A stretch of DNA of 64,000 bases, taken from assembly GCA_963825415.1 (NCBI GenBank), contig CAWGTD010000006.1, positions 124,001 through 188,000 on the forward strand, given 5' to 3'. The notes beneath the pieces were generated by a model. That model worked only from the letters and a program-made list of their open reading frames with translations. It was not told the DNA's origin and did not search any database. Shown here one piece after another: positions 8,601 through 17,821 of this stretch; position 1 is the first letter of the stretch, and each line of letters begins with the position of its first letter. A program made the translations under genes and the position numbers. Source of the DNA: BP-464 sp963825415. GTDB lineage: Bacteria; Actinomycetota; Thermoleophilia; Solirubrobacterales; Solirubrobacteraceae.

Positions 8601-8616
8601 TTCGAGCCGACCCAGC

Positions 8617-11289
8617 TCAACGCGGCAGGTGTTTCTGGACTTCGACCGTCTGCTGGAACGTCGGGCGGTTCTGGAACGGGAACGGCGGCACGCTGACGCC
8701 GACGGCGACCGTCCAGCGGTTCTGATCCCAGCACGCGGCGTCGGGGTCGCTCGCACAGCTGCCATGCGCGTAGAGCTGCTCGCGGGTGACGGTGAGCGCC
8801 TGTGCGAGCGAGCCCAGCAGCGCCTGGCGGCACTTGGCCTTCTTGCCGCCGCCGCAGTAGACGCGTGAGAACTTGCCCTTCGGCTTCTTGCGGTTGATGA
8901 GGTCGCGCAGGTCCTTGTAGACGTAGCCGTACCAGCCGTCGGAGAACGCCGGCGCGGACGGGGTCGCGCCCTCGCCCGCGTTCTGCGGGAAGGCGACCAT
9001 CCGCTTGACGGCGGCGACCGCGTCGTCGCCCAGCGTGGGGCCGAACTCGGCCTGCAGGAGCAGCGGCCACCACGCGTCCATGATCGCGATCGCCTCGCCG
9101 TCCTCGTCCTTGCCGTCCTTGTCGAGGTCGCGGCGGTGCGAGCCGCGCCGCGACCACGCCGCGAGCGTGTCCATCGCCGCCTTGAGCTTGGGGTCGGCGA
9201 TCTTGCCGAGCGTGCGCCGCAGCAGCGGGACGAGCTTGACCCCGCGGATGTCCTGGCTGGCCGGCTCCTCCATCGCCTGGACGAGCTGCTCGATCGTCAT
9301 CTTGGCCTTGCCCGCGGTCGCCTTGCGGACGAACGCCTCGATCATCTGCGAGCGGTAGACCGGGCCGTAGCCGAACACGTCGTCGGCGGCGGCGAAACGC
9401 GGCGCCTGCTTGTTGTTCCACGACACCAGATAGCGCTGGTCGGTCGTGTGCGGCCTGGCGTCGAGCGGAACCGTCCTCATGGTGTGCAGGTCGGGGTTCC
9501 AGTCCGGCCAGTCGTATTCGCCGGTGCCGAACACCGGGAAGTCGGGCGAGACGCCGCGCGACTTGACCGGGTGCCAGCCCGAGAGCTGGTAGGCGATGTG
9601 GTCGGAGTCGATGTACGCCCAGTTGAACAGGAAGTTGATGCCGTCGATCGCCTGACGGAACGACTCGGGGTCGTGCACGAACGTCGGGTCGTTGAGCCGG
9701 AAGAACCCGATCGCGCTGTCGGCCTCGTGGAAGTACGTGGTGCGCGCGCGCACGAACGCGACCTTCTTGCCACCCACCGTCCCGCGGGCGTAGACGATCC
9801 CGTGGACGGTGCGCCAGGCGGTGAGCGTCTCCGAGCCCGGCGGGGTCTGGTCGTTGACGTTGGGCGACCAGCTGTTCGTCCGCTCGAGCTTCTCCATCGC
9901 CCGGCACTCGCCCTTGTACATGTAGTGCGAGTCGTCCTGGCAGAGGACCTCGGCGAACGTGTCGATGTTGTCGGTCGTCGCCGTCGTCGCGCTCCACGCG
10001 TAGTCGCGGCCGTGGCCGAGCTGGACCATGAGGTTCACGCCCGGGAACGAGGCGCCGCGCGCGTCGAAGTGAGGACCGTGCAGGTCCTGCTCCATCAGGA
10101 TCTCGGGCACGTAGTAGCCGACCTGCGGGCCGAGCACGCCGATCGGATGGCCGGTCGCCGACTCGCGGGCGCTGACCAGCTCCCAGTTGGAGGCGAGCGG
10201 GTGCTCACCGAGCGACCGCGCCAGCTGAGCGCCGATCGAGCCGCTGCTGCGTGAGCTCGCCGGCAGATCGGGGGCGACCTTCTCGAGCGTCACCGAGCCG
10301 TCGTCGGGCAGCGCCAGCCCGCGCTTGGCGAACGGCGAGCCGGTCTCGTAGGGGAAGCGCTTCTTCAGAATGGTCGTGGGCGCCTCGGGGTCGTTCTTGA
10401 AGCGGAAATCGGCCCACGCCTTGCGTCCGCGCTTGGCGCCGAAGCGCTTCTCCATCGCGCGCAGCACCAGCGCCGAGCCCACCTCGTTGCCGCCGCCCTT
10501 GCCGAAGATCCCGCCGATCAGCGACGCCTCGGCGATCGTGTCCGTGAGCTTCCAGGGTTCGACGACCTTGCCGAGCGCCGCGTACTCGGCCGGCATCTTG
10601 GTCGGGTTCGTCTTGGCCTCGTTGATGTAGGCGTTGACGCCGTCGACGAACGCGCTCGCTCGCTGGACGAGCTGCGTGCCGAGCTCTCCGTAGACCGTCG
10701 GCGCAAGGTCGAGCTGGCTCTGGAGGTCGGCCTCGGTGTACGGCGCCACCGCCCACTGCTCGCGATCGAGCTGGCGGTTGCTCGGATCGCCGCCGGCGAA
10801 CGAGGACAGCTGGCCGCGCGCGTAGTGGCGCAGCACGTCCATCAGGAACAGGCGGTCCTGCGCGCCCGCATACCCGGCGCCGAACTCGACGTCCTCGTCG
10901 GTCTCGCCGTAGATGTGCGGCACGCCGTAGGCCTTGTCGCGCACGATGATCACGCCCGGCCGCGGGCTCACGGTCGAGGCCACGTCCTCCGGCTTGACAC
11001 CGAACGTCGCGTCCTTGAAGTACTTGGCCACGTCGTCGTGGGTGATGTTGGGCGACGCGTAGAGCAGGCCGGTATAGAGCGGCAGCTGGTCGTCCCAGTG
11101 GTTCGGCCGCGCCCCCGTGGCCTGGAACGCGGCGAGCTCCAGCGCGTTGTCGGTGCCGGCCTCGCCGGGCGGCAGGACGTTGCGGAATCCACCCGCGTCG
11201 TTGGCCCCGTATGGCTGGACCGCGGCCTGGGCGGAGGCGCCCAAGGCGGCGACGAGGATGGCGGTGATGAAGAAGACGCGAGCGTTCAC
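8617..11289 (-). CDS. secreted penicillin-acylase family (S45) amidohydrolase
   Basis: About 890 residues. The GTG at 11289 is followed by a signal peptide ending in SAQA, which supports this start over the upstream in-frame one. S45 enzymes are Ntn hydrolases made as precursors that self-cleave to expose a Ser at the N-terminus of the beta chain. Ser367 in LASNWELVSA fits that place; the residue before it is Ala rather than the usual Gly. The upstream part has the S45 signature YGVPHIYGETDEDVEFGAGY. Likely extracytoplasmic. Substrates in the family are beta-lactam side chains, acyl-homoserine lactones or other N-acyl amides; which one is unknown. It is expressed as a single gene and converges on the tRNA. 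Confidence 0.88.
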   Translation of the reverse strand: MNARVFFITAILVAALGASAQAAVQPYGANDAGGFRNVLPPGEAGTDNALELAAFQATGARPNHWDDQLPLYTGLLYASPNITHDDVAKYFKDATFGVKPEDVASTVSPRPGVIIVRDKAYGVPHIYGETDEDVEFGAGYAGAQDRLFLMDVLRHYARGQLSSFAGGDPSNRQLDREQWAVAPYTEADLQSQLDLAPTVYGELGTQLVQRASAFVDGVNAYINEAKTNPTKMPAEYAALGKVVEPWKLTDTIAEASLIGGIFGKGGGNEVGSALVLRAMEKRFGAKRGRKAWADFRFKNDPEAPTTILKKRFPYETGSPFAKRGLALPDDGSVTLEKVAPDLPASSRSSGSIGAQLARSLGEHPLASNWELVSARESATGHPIGVLGPQVGYYVPEILMEQDLHGPHFDARGASFPGVNLMVQLGHGRDYAWSATTATTDNIDTFAEVLCQDDSHYMYKGECRAMEKLERTNSWSPNVNDQTPPGSETLTAWRTVHGIVYARGTVGGKKVAFVRARTTYFHEADSAIGFFRLNDPTFVHDPESFRQAIDGINFLFNWAYIDSDHIAYQLSGWHPVKSRGVSPDFPVFGTGEYDWPDWNPDLHTMRTVPLDARPHTTDQRYLVSWNNKQAPRFAAADDVFGYGPVYRSQMIEAFVRKATAGKAKMTIEQLVQAMEEPASQDIRGVKLVPLLRRTLGKIADPKLKAAMDTLAAWSRRGSHRRDLDKDGKDEDGEAIAIMDAWWPLLLQAEFGPTLGDDAVAAVKRMVAFPQNAGEGATPSAPAFSDGWYGYVYKDLRDLINRKKPKGKFSRVYCGGGKKAKCRQALLGSLAQALTVTREQLYAHGSCASDPDAACWDQNRWTVAVGVSVPPFPFQNRPTFQQTVEVQKHLPR

Positions 11290-11296
11290 GCGCCGG

Positions 11297-11302
11297 AATC
11301 TA
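11297..11302 (-). promoter_or_regulatory. -10 box (TAGATT), leaderless start of the S45 acylase
   Basis: TAGATT on the minus strand ends 7 nt before the GTG at 11289, so the transcript would start at or next to the GTG. Confidence 0.6.
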
Positions 11303-11329
11303 GTGTTGTGCGCCGCGCGGCGCGTCGCT

Positions 11330-12568
11330 TCAGAGGTCGGCGAGGTCGCTGCCGGTGTCGCCAAGCGCGGTCGCGCGGTCCCCCAGCACCACGTGCTCGC
11401 GGATCAGCCGCCGGGCCGCGTCGAGGTCATCGGACCGGCCGACCGACAGCGCGCCGACGACCCGGCCTTCCTGGAGATAGAACATCGAAAACTCGCCGTC
11501 GTCCAGCGACCCGCGCACGATCTCGTCGTCCCATCCGGTCGCCGCGCCGACGTACTCCATCGACGACCAGTCCGCGAGGTCGCTGAAGAAATAGGGCACC
11601 ACGTCGTACGGATCCTCGGCGCCGAGCATCCCGCGCGCAGCGGCCTTGCCCTGCTCGATCGCCACGTCCCAGTGCTCGATCCGCATCTCCTGCCCGTGGA
11701 TCACGCTGTCGTAGGCGCACATGTCGCCCGCCGCCCAGATGCCGGGCGCCGACGTGCGCAGGGCGCTGTCGCAGCGCACGCCCCCGAGATCGGACAGCTC
11801 GAGGCCGGCTGCCCGCGCCAGGATCATGTCGGGCGTCGCGCCGACGCCGAGCACGACCGCGTCGGCCTCCAGCGCCAGCCCGCTTTCGCACACGACCTCG
11901 CGCACGCGCTCACCCGCTCCGTCGATGCGGGCCAGGTTCTCGCCCCCATGGACCTCGATGCCCTTGCGCTCGAGGACGGTCTGGAACCAGCGCCCCACGC
12001 GGGCGCCGAACGGCCGGCTGAGCGTCACGCCCTCCTGCATGACGATCGAGCAGCGCTTGCCCATCTTGGTCAGCGACGCAGCGACCTCGGTGCCGATGTA
12101 CGAGCCGCCGACGAGCACGACCCGCTCGGCGTCGCGGACGTCGGTGCGCAGCGTGTCGGCGTTGCGCAGGACCCGCAGATAGTGGATGCCCTCGAGATCG
12201 GAACCCGGGACCGGCAGGCGCCGCACGTTGGCGCCCGTGGCGAGCAGCGCGCGGTCGAAGCCCACCTCGCCGCCGGGCGTCAGCGTGGCCACCTTGGCCT
12301 CCGCGTCGAGCTTGGTCACGCTCGTGCGGGTGAGCAGCTCGACATCGGCCTCTGCGTACCACTCGGGCGGGTGGTAGAGGGCGCTGTCGCGGTCCTCCTC
12401 CTCGCGCAGGTAGCCCTTGGAGATCGGCGGGCGGTTGTAAGGCGGATCGGGCTCGCGCGCGACGAGCAGGATCGAGCCGGTGAAGCCGTCGTCGCGCAGC
12501 TGGGTCGCGCACGCCGCCGAGGCGATGCCCCCTCCGATGAGGAGAACGTCGACCTCGCGGTCAGGCAT
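11330..12568 (-). CDS. FAD/NAD(P)-dependent oxidoreductase, ferredoxin-reductase type
   Basis: A 412-residue cytosolic flavoprotein. The FAD-binding GGGIAS is at residues 12-17, the NAD(P)H-binding VGGSYIGTEVA at 153-163, and the second FAD motif WAAGDM is about two thirds along. The order matches the rubredoxin/ferredoxin reductase (BenD/Rhodocoxin reductase) family, with a C-terminal reductase domain. It would move electrons from NAD(P)H to a small iron-sulfur partner; no ferredoxin gene is adjacent. It starts 4 nt after the TrkA gene, so it is the last gene of that minus-strand run. The ATG start coincides with the beginning of the Rossmann fold. Confidence 0.88.
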   Translation of the reverse strand: MPDREVDVLLIGGGIASAACATQLRDDGFTGSILLVAREPDPPYNRPPISKGYLREEEDRDSALYHPPEWYAEADVELLTRTSVTKLDAEAKVATLTPGGEVGFDRALLATGANVRRLPVPGSDLEGIHYLRVLRNADTLRTDVRDAERVVLVGGSYIGTEVAASLTKMGKRCSIVMQEGVTLSRPFGARVGRWFQTVLERKGIEVHGGENLARIDGAGERVREVVCESGLALEADAVVLGVGATPDMILARAAGLELSDLGGVRCDSALRTSAPGIWAAGDMCAYDSVIHGQEMRIEHWDVAIEQGKAAARGMLGAEDPYDVVPYFFSDLADWSSMEYVGAATGWDDEIVRGSLDDGEFSMFYLQEGRVVGALSVGRSDDLDAARRLIREHVVLGDRATALGDTGSDLADL

Positions 12569-12572
12569 CGCC

Positions 12573-13247
12573 CTAGGCGGCCTGGCGCCCGTTCGGGGCG
12601 AACTGTGCGGTGATCGCGTCCTCGAGGCCCGGGTCGAGGACCAGCAGCACCTCGTCGCCGGCCTCGATGACCGTGTCGGCGCTGGGCACGAACCCGCGCC
12701 CGCCACGCAACACCGAGATGATCAGGCTCCCCTCCGGGAGCTCGACCTCTGAGACCGCGCACCCGGCCGCCGGGGCCTGCGCCGCCACCTCGACCTCGAT
12801 GATCTCCAGCTGCTCGGCCGGCAGGTCGAGCAGGTGGACGAGCCCGTAGGAGGGCACCTCGTGCTCGATCAACCGCAGGATCAGGTCGGTGGCCGACACC
12901 GCCGGCTGGATGCCCAGCAGCTCGAACCACTGGAGGTTTCGCGGGTTGTTGACGCGGGCGATGATCCGCTCGCAGAGGTACTTCTCGCGCGCGATCTGGC
13001 AGATCAGCAGGTTGTCCTCGTCGTCGCCGGTCACCGCGATCACGAGGTCTGCGCGCTGGATGCCCGCGCGCTCGAGGACCCACAGCTCGCTGGCGTCGCC
13101 GTACTGCACGGCGTGCTCGAGCTCCTCCTCGATCGTCAGGTAGCGGCGCCGGCTGTTCTCCAGCAGCGTGACCTCGTGGCCCTTCTCCCCGAGCTCGCGC
13201 GCGAGGTTCCAGCCCACCTTGCCGCCGCCTGCGATGACCACGTACAT
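12573..13247 (-). CDS. TrkA-family potassium regulator (TrkA-N plus TrkA-C)
   Basis: 224 residues. An N-terminal RCK/TrkA-N Rossmann domain has GGGKVG at residues 7-12 for NAD(H) or nucleotide binding and an acidic end of beta-2 (LLENS). A TrkA-C domain follows from about residue 140 and usually binds a small ligand such as c-di-AMP. RCK proteins sit on the cytosolic face of potassium channels or transporters and gate them. The neighbouring gene encodes a second, shorter TrkA protein, and two APC permeases follow upstream. This resembles the ceoB-ceoC pair beside an APC permease in Mycobacterium tuberculosis. Confidence 0.9.
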   Translation of the reverse strand: MYVVIAGGGKVGWNLARELGEKGHEVTLLENSRRRYLTIEEELEHAVQYGDASELWVLERAGIQRADLVIAVTGDDEDNLLICQIAREKYLCERIIARVNNPRNLQWFELLGIQPAVSATDLILRLIEHEVPSYGLVHLLDLPAEQLEIIEVEVAAQAPAAGCAVSEVELPEGSLIISVLRGGRGFVPSADTVIEAGDEVLLVLDPGLEDAITAQFAPNGRQAA

Positions 13248-13296
13248 CAGATCTTCCTGACCGCCACCCCGTGGGATGTCGCGGAAGGGATCACTA

Positions 13297-13725
13297 CTAC
13301 GCGACCTCCAGCTCCAGCGCTTCCTTGAACTCCGAGATCGCGGCGCTCGTCGGACAGACGGTGTGGAAGCCCTGCTCGGCGTACCAGCTGGCGCGCGCGG
13401 GGTCCATGACGCGGACGATCACGCGCGGGACGTTGAAGCGGCGCTGGGCGATCTGGGCGATCACGAGGTTCGTGTTGTCGCCGTCGGTGGAGGCGATGAA
13501 GACGTCGGCGCCCTCGATCCCGGCCTCCTGGAGCGCGTCGATCTCGATCGCGTGGCCGACGGTGAAGCGGCCGCCCGAGTCCTCCCAGGTGTTCGACTGG
13601 CCCTCGTCGAGCCGCTCGTGGCTGAGCGGGTCCTCGTCGAGCACGGACACGTCGTGGCCGGCAGCCAGCGCGGCCTTGGCCACGCTGGAGCCCACACGCC
13701 CGGCGCCGACGATCATCACGAACAC
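13297..13725 (-). CDS. TrkA-N domain protein (single RCK domain)
   Basis: 142 residues consisting of one TrkA-N Rossmann domain. GAGRVG lies near residue 7 and the acidic VLDED follows beta-2. There is no TrkA-C domain, so it probably pairs with the longer TrkA 49 nt downstream. It starts 10 nt after the stop of the APC permease, in the same direction. The likely role is nucleotide sensing for the potassium uptake system encoded here. Confidence 0.88.
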   Translation of the reverse strand: MFVMIVGAGRVGSSVAKAALAAGHDVSVLDEDPLSHERLDEGQSNTWEDSGGRFTVGHAIEIDALQEAGIEGADVFIASTDGDNTNLVIAQIAQRRFNVPRVIVRVMDPARASWYAEQGFHTVCPTSAAISEFKEALELEVA

Positions 13726-13732
13726 GGGCGGG

Positions 13733-13738
13733 AGATTA
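13733..13738 (-). promoter_or_regulatory. possible -10 box (TAATCT) before the TrkA-N gene
   Basis: TAATCT ends 7 nt before the GTG at 13725, the leaderless spacing seen elsewhere here. It includes the TAA stop of the upstream gene, so chance is a real alternative. Confidence 0.35.
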
Positions 13739-15661
13739 GCCCGGTGCCTGGTCCGGCCGCGACTCCGGGGCGGGCGGCGCCGTGAGGATCACCCGGCACG
13801 GCGCCTTGTTGACGACGTATTTCGTCACGTCGCCGACGAAGTTCTCCAGGCCGGTGCGGCCGCCGAGCACGGCCCCGCCACGGATCCGCGACGGCTCCTC
13901 GGCGGCCAGCACGATCAGCTCGACCCCGCGGCGCCGCGCCTCCTCGACGATCGCCTGCCCCGCCCGGCGGGCCCGGACCGTCGCCGTCGCGACCTCGACG
14001 CCCTCGTACTCCTCCCCCACCGCCTTGGCCCGGCGCAGCGCCGCGCGGGCACGCTCGAGCTGGGCCTCCGGCAGCCGCGCGTCGATCGGCAGCGCCATCG
14101 GCACCTCGAAGACCCAGAGCGCTTCGATCGTCGCGGTGGCGCCCTCGAGGACGTCGTCGTCGGCTTCCTCGGTCGCCAGGCGGCCGGCGGTCTGGACGAT
14201 GTCGTCGTCCAGCGGGGTTCCGAAGATCGGCACGAGGATCGACCCGTACTGGGCCTCGACCTCCTCGCGCTGCAGCGCGCCGGCGGGGACGAGCACCCGG
14301 CGCGTCAACGACTTGCCCTGCGTGGTCCGGTAGATCACGTAGATGAACAGGCCGACGACCATCCAGCCGATACCCGCGTAGCGGGCCCCCTCGTGGGTGA
14401 CCATCACGCCGATCCAGGCGCCGAACGACAGCACCGCGCCCAGCACCGCCGGCAGCGGCAGCTCGCCGCCGCCGACCTTGACGTTCAGCGGCATCTTGTA
14501 GGGGCGGTCGCGCTCGGGCTCGCGGTAGCGCAGGGCGCAGATCGCAAGGTGGGCGATCGTCAGCCCCAGCAGCGCGCCGAACGCGAAGATCCCCACCAGG
14601 AAGTCGGCGTCCTCGGTGATCACCAGCGCGCCCGCCAGCAGCGAGGCGATCCCGATCACGACGTAGGGCGTCGACCGCGTGTGGTGCAGGCGGCCGACCG
14701 CGCTGGGGATCTGGCGATTGGTCGCCAGCGAATACGCCAGGCGCGAGAGCCCGAGCATCGCCGAGTTGGCGCCGGCGATCAGCGTCGCCGCCGCCGCCGC
14801 CGCGACGACGTAGCGAACAGCCGCCGTGTCCCAGTGGTCGTCGAACGCCCGCGCCACGCTCAGCATCGGCGCCTCGAGGAAGTTGCCGGGGACATGCCGA
14901 TCGCCGTACGCGACCGGCAGCGCGGTCACGGTGACGGCCGCGATCCCGACGTAGATCACCATCACGGCGCCGCATGCCGCGACGATCAGGCGGCGCAGGC
15001 CGCGGCGGCCGATCGCCACCTCGCCCGAGAGCCCGGAGGCCGACTCCAGCCCGGTGAACACCACCGTCGCGAGGCCGAGCGCGAACACCAGCCCGCCCCA
15101 GGTGGGCGTCGTGCCGAGGTCGATCGGATCGGTGATCCGGCTCCAGGAGAAGAACAGGAACAGCCCGGCCACGATCAGCGCGAGCTGCAGGACGAAGTCG
15201 GCGATCACCAGCAGCGCCACGCGGTGCGCGCGCGTCGTGGAGAACCCGATGACGTTGCGCACCGCGACGTAGGCGATGAACCCCAGCGCGAGCGCCAGCT
15301 CGGTCCCGCCGCGCCCGAGCGGCCCCCAGTAGGCGGCCAGGTAGTTCGTGGCCGAGAACGTCGTGACCGCGACGAGGATCACGTAGTCGAGCAGCAGCGC
15401 CCAGCCGGCGATGAAGCTCCACAGCTCGTTGAACGCGTAGCGGGCGAAGACCGTCGCGCCCGCCCGCTCCTGATGCAGCGACGCGCCCTCGACGTAGGTC
15501 ATGGCGGCCAGCACGAAGAACAGGCCGCCCGCCAGGTAGACCAGCGGGGTGAGCGTGGCCGCGTGGTCGGCCACCACGCCCAGCGAGAAGTAGATCGCGC
15601 TCGCCAGCAGCGTGTAGATGACGACGAAGAGGGTCGGCGACCCGACGGTCCTGCGGCCCAT
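13736..15661 (-). CDS. APC-superfamily permease with C-terminal universal-stress domain (KimA-like), copy 1
   Basis: 641 residues: about twelve membrane helices (residues 10-455), then a cytosolic universal-stress-protein-like domain (about 470-630). The domain layout matches KimA, a proton-coupled potassium importer of the APC superfamily; amino-acid transport cannot be excluded. The TrkA genes next door favour potassium. The ATG at 15661 is used because it overlaps the stop of the 49-residue gene upstream (TGATG), which suggests translational coupling; a start eight codons earlier is also open. Confidence 0.85.
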   Translation of the reverse strand: MGRRTVGSPTLFVVIYTLLASAIYFSLGVVADHAATLTPLVYLAGGLFFVLAAMTYVEGASLHQERAGATVFARYAFNELWSFIAGWALLLDYVILVAVTTFSATNYLAAYWGPLGRGGTELALALGFIAYVAVRNVIGFSTTRAHRVALLVIADFVLQLALIVAGLFLFFSWSRITDPIDLGTTPTWGGLVFALGLATVVFTGLESASGLSGEVAIGRRGLRRLIVAACGAVMVIYVGIAAVTVTALPVAYGDRHVPGNFLEAPMLSVARAFDDHWDTAAVRYVVAAAAAATLIAGANSAMLGLSRLAYSLATNRQIPSAVGRLHHTRSTPYVVIGIASLLAGALVITEDADFLVGIFAFGALLGLTIAHLAICALRYREPERDRPYKMPLNVKVGGGELPLPAVLGAVLSFGAWIGVMVTHEGARYAGIGWMVVGLFIYVIYRTTQGKSLTRRVLVPAGALQREEVEAQYGSILVPIFGTPLDDDIVQTAGRLATEEADDDVLEGATATIEALWVFEVPMALPIDARLPEAQLERARAALRRAKAVGEEYEGVEVATATVRARRAGQAIVEEARRRGVELIVLAAEEPSRIRGGAVLGGRTGLENFVGDVTKYVVNKAPCRVILTAPPAPESRPDQAPG

Positions 15662-15810
15662 CAGCCCGGCCTCCGCGATACCCACAGCCGCCCGGCACCA
15701 GCTGCCACGAACAGCACGCCGAGCAGGATGCCCAGCGCGAGCACCCCGCCGCCCGCGGCGATCGTCCGGACGAGGATGGCGATGCCGACCACCACCAGCA
15801 GGATCGACAT
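15661..15810 (-). CDS. 49-residue two-helix membrane protein
   Basis: ATG start with a GGAGG ribosome site about 11 nt upstream. The protein is almost entirely two hydrophobic helices separated by a Gly-rich turn, ending in WVSRRPG. Its stop shares a base with the start of permease copy 1 (TGATG), so it is translationally coupled to it. It lies between the two KimA-like genes. A small accessory subunit of the transporter is plausible but unproven. Confidence 0.65.
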   Translation of the reverse strand: MSILLVVVGIAILVRTIAAGGGVLALGILLGVLFVAAGAGRLWVSRRPG

Positions 15811-15864
15811 GACCGTCGTGCCTCCACGATGGAGCTCGCTCGGGCTTGGCACCGAGCGCGAAGC

Positions 15865-17784
15865 CTACGCGGCCGCGCCGGCGGCGTCACGAGGGCCCCT
15901 GGGGGCCCCGTCGGCGGCGGGCTCGCTCTCGATGATCACGCGGCAGGGCCGCGAGGCGAGCACGGTCTCCAGCGTCTTGCCGAACACGGCCGGGCCGGAG
16001 CGCCGCGGGAGCGGCATCACGATCGCCCGGGCGCGCAGCTCGCGGGCCTCGTCGACGATCGTGCGCCCGGCCTGGCCGGCGCGAACGCGCTCGACGTGGC
16101 CGGTGACCCGGCGGCCGCCCTGGATGCGCGCCTGCTCGATGATCGCCCGCGCCGCGAGCTCCTGCTCGGGAAGGTCGGCGTTCAGCGGCGCGGACGCGGG
16201 GACGGTGAGGGTGACCAGCACGTGGATGCCGCGCCGTCGGCGCGCCGCGAGCTTCGCCGCCGTGGCCACCGCCTGCGGGTAGTAGTCGCGGCCGTCGAAG
16301 GCCACCAGGATCGACTCGTACTCCGCCTCGGTCTCGGTCACCGGCCGCGGGATCGCCACCTTGACCGTCGAGAACAGATCGAGCTCCTGGCGGTGGCGGT
16401 ACCACGTGTAGAGCCCGATGCCGAACGCCAGCCAGGCGAGACCGGAGATCGCCACGCCGGGGTGCAGCACCGTGACCACGACGAACGCCATGCCGGTCCC
16501 CAGCCCGCCGATCACCGCGAAGAGCGGCAGTTGGCGGCCGGCGATGCGCAGCACCCCCGGGCCGCGGTACGGGCGGCGGCGGTCGGGATCGCTGAGCCGC
16601 ATGCGTATGACCGCGAGGTGGGCGATCGTGAACGACAGCATCGCCCCGAACGCGTACATGTTCCCGAGGAAGTCGGCCTTGCCCGGAATGAGCGTCACAC
16701 AGGCGATCGCCCCGAAGACGATGATCCCGATCCAGGGCGTGCCGTGGCGGGGGTGCAGGGTCCGCAGTTGGTCGGGCACCTGCCGGTGCAGGCCCATCGA
16801 GTAGACCAGCCGCGATACGCCGATGATGCCGGCGTTGGTCGCGATGAACAGGATCGTGGCGGCCAGCAGGCCGACGTAGATCTCGCCGGGATCCTGCAAC
16901 ACCCCGAGGTCGAGGCTCTTGACGATCCCGAGCACGGGGTCGCCCGCGAAGCCGCCCTTCTCCTCGCTGATGCCCAGCAGCGTGGCGTAGCTGCCGTCGG
17001 CCTGCTGCGTGACCGGCAGCGCCGACAGGGCGACGGCCGGAAGCGTGAAGTAGATCGCGAAGACCGCGATGCGGACCCGGCTGATCGCCTGCGGGATCGT
17101 CTTCTCCTCGTCGCGCGCCTCCTCGGCCATGTTCGAGATCGTCTCGATCCCGGTGTAGGCGATCATCCCGATCGGGATCGAGATGAAGAAGTCGCGCCAG
17201 GTCGGCGCGACGCCGAAGTGGATGTTGTCGGCCAGCGTCTCGGGCGAGAGGACGAGGATCGCGCCCACGAGCACGAGCAGCAGCTGCGTCATGAAGTCGA
17301 TCAGCGCCAGGAAGACGTTCAGCCCGGCCGACTCCTTGGCTCCCAGGACGTTGACGAACGAGAGCAGGGCGATCACCCCGATGCCGAAGATGATGTCCGC
17401 CGGACCGTGCCGCAGGGCGTCGACGCCGATGACGCTCCCGAAGTAGTGCGGCACGAAGAACGCCGAGATGGCGACCGTGATGATGTAGTTGAGCATCTGG
17501 CCCCATGCGGCGAAGAACGACCAGAACTCGTTGAACGCATGGCGGGCGAAGCTCGACGAGCCGCCCGCCTCGGGGAACATCGCGGTCGCCTCGGAGTACG
17601 TGGCGGCCGTCATGTAGAAGAAGAAGCCGGTGATGACGAACACCACCGGCGTCAGGCCGAGCGCGAAGCTGGCGACCAGGCCCAGCGCGTAATAGATCGA
17701 CGAACCGACGTTTCCGTAGGCCGTCGAGAACAGGGCGTTGGTGCCGAGGACTCGCTGGAGCCCGTGGAGACGCCGTTCGGCCAT
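15865..17784 (-). CDS. APC-superfamily permease with C-terminal universal-stress domain (KimA-like), copy 2
   Basis: 639 residues with the same layout as copy 1: about twelve helices with NVGSSIYYALG near the start, then a universal-stress domain from about residue 465 containing SILVAFDGRD. It is clearly a paralogue rather than a recent duplicate, since identity is limited. It is first in the minus-strand run that continues through the 49-residue gene, copy 1 and the TrkA pair. Likely potassium (or amino-acid) import at the cytoplasmic membrane, with the stress domain controlling activity. Confidence 0.85.
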   Translation of the reverse strand: MAERRLHGLQRVLGTNALFSTAYGNVGSSIYYALGLVASFALGLTPVVFVITGFFFYMTAATYSEATAMFPEAGGSSSFARHAFNEFWSFFAAWGQMLNYIITVAISAFFVPHYFGSVIGVDALRHGPADIIFGIGVIALLSFVNVLGAKESAGLNVFLALIDFMTQLLLVLVGAILVLSPETLADNIHFGVAPTWRDFFISIPIGMIAYTGIETISNMAEEARDEEKTIPQAISRVRIAVFAIYFTLPAVALSALPVTQQADGSYATLLGISEEKGGFAGDPVLGIVKSLDLGVLQDPGEIYVGLLAATILFIATNAGIIGVSRLVYSMGLHRQVPDQLRTLHPRHGTPWIGIIVFGAIACVTLIPGKADFLGNMYAFGAMLSFTIAHLAVIRMRLSDPDRRRPYRGPGVLRIAGRQLPLFAVIGGLGTGMAFVVVTVLHPGVAISGLAWLAFGIGLYTWYRHRQELDLFSTVKVAIPRPVTETEAEYESILVAFDGRDYYPQAVATAAKLAARRRRGIHVLVTLTVPASAPLNADLPEQELAARAIIEQARIQGGRRVTGHVERVRAGQAGRTIVDEARELRARAIVMPLPRRSGPAVFGKTLETVLASRPCRVIIESEPAADGAPRGPRDAAGAAA

Positions 17785-17795
17785 CGCGGCGGATC

Positions 17796-17801
17796 AGTCT
17801 A
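17796..17801 (-). promoter_or_regulatory. -10 box (TAGACT) before APC permease copy 2
   Basis: TAGACT ends 11 nt before the ATG at 17784; the predicted leader is about 4 nt with no ribosome site. Confidence 0.5.
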
Positions 17802-17821
17802 TGGAGCGCGGCGGCGCGGGC

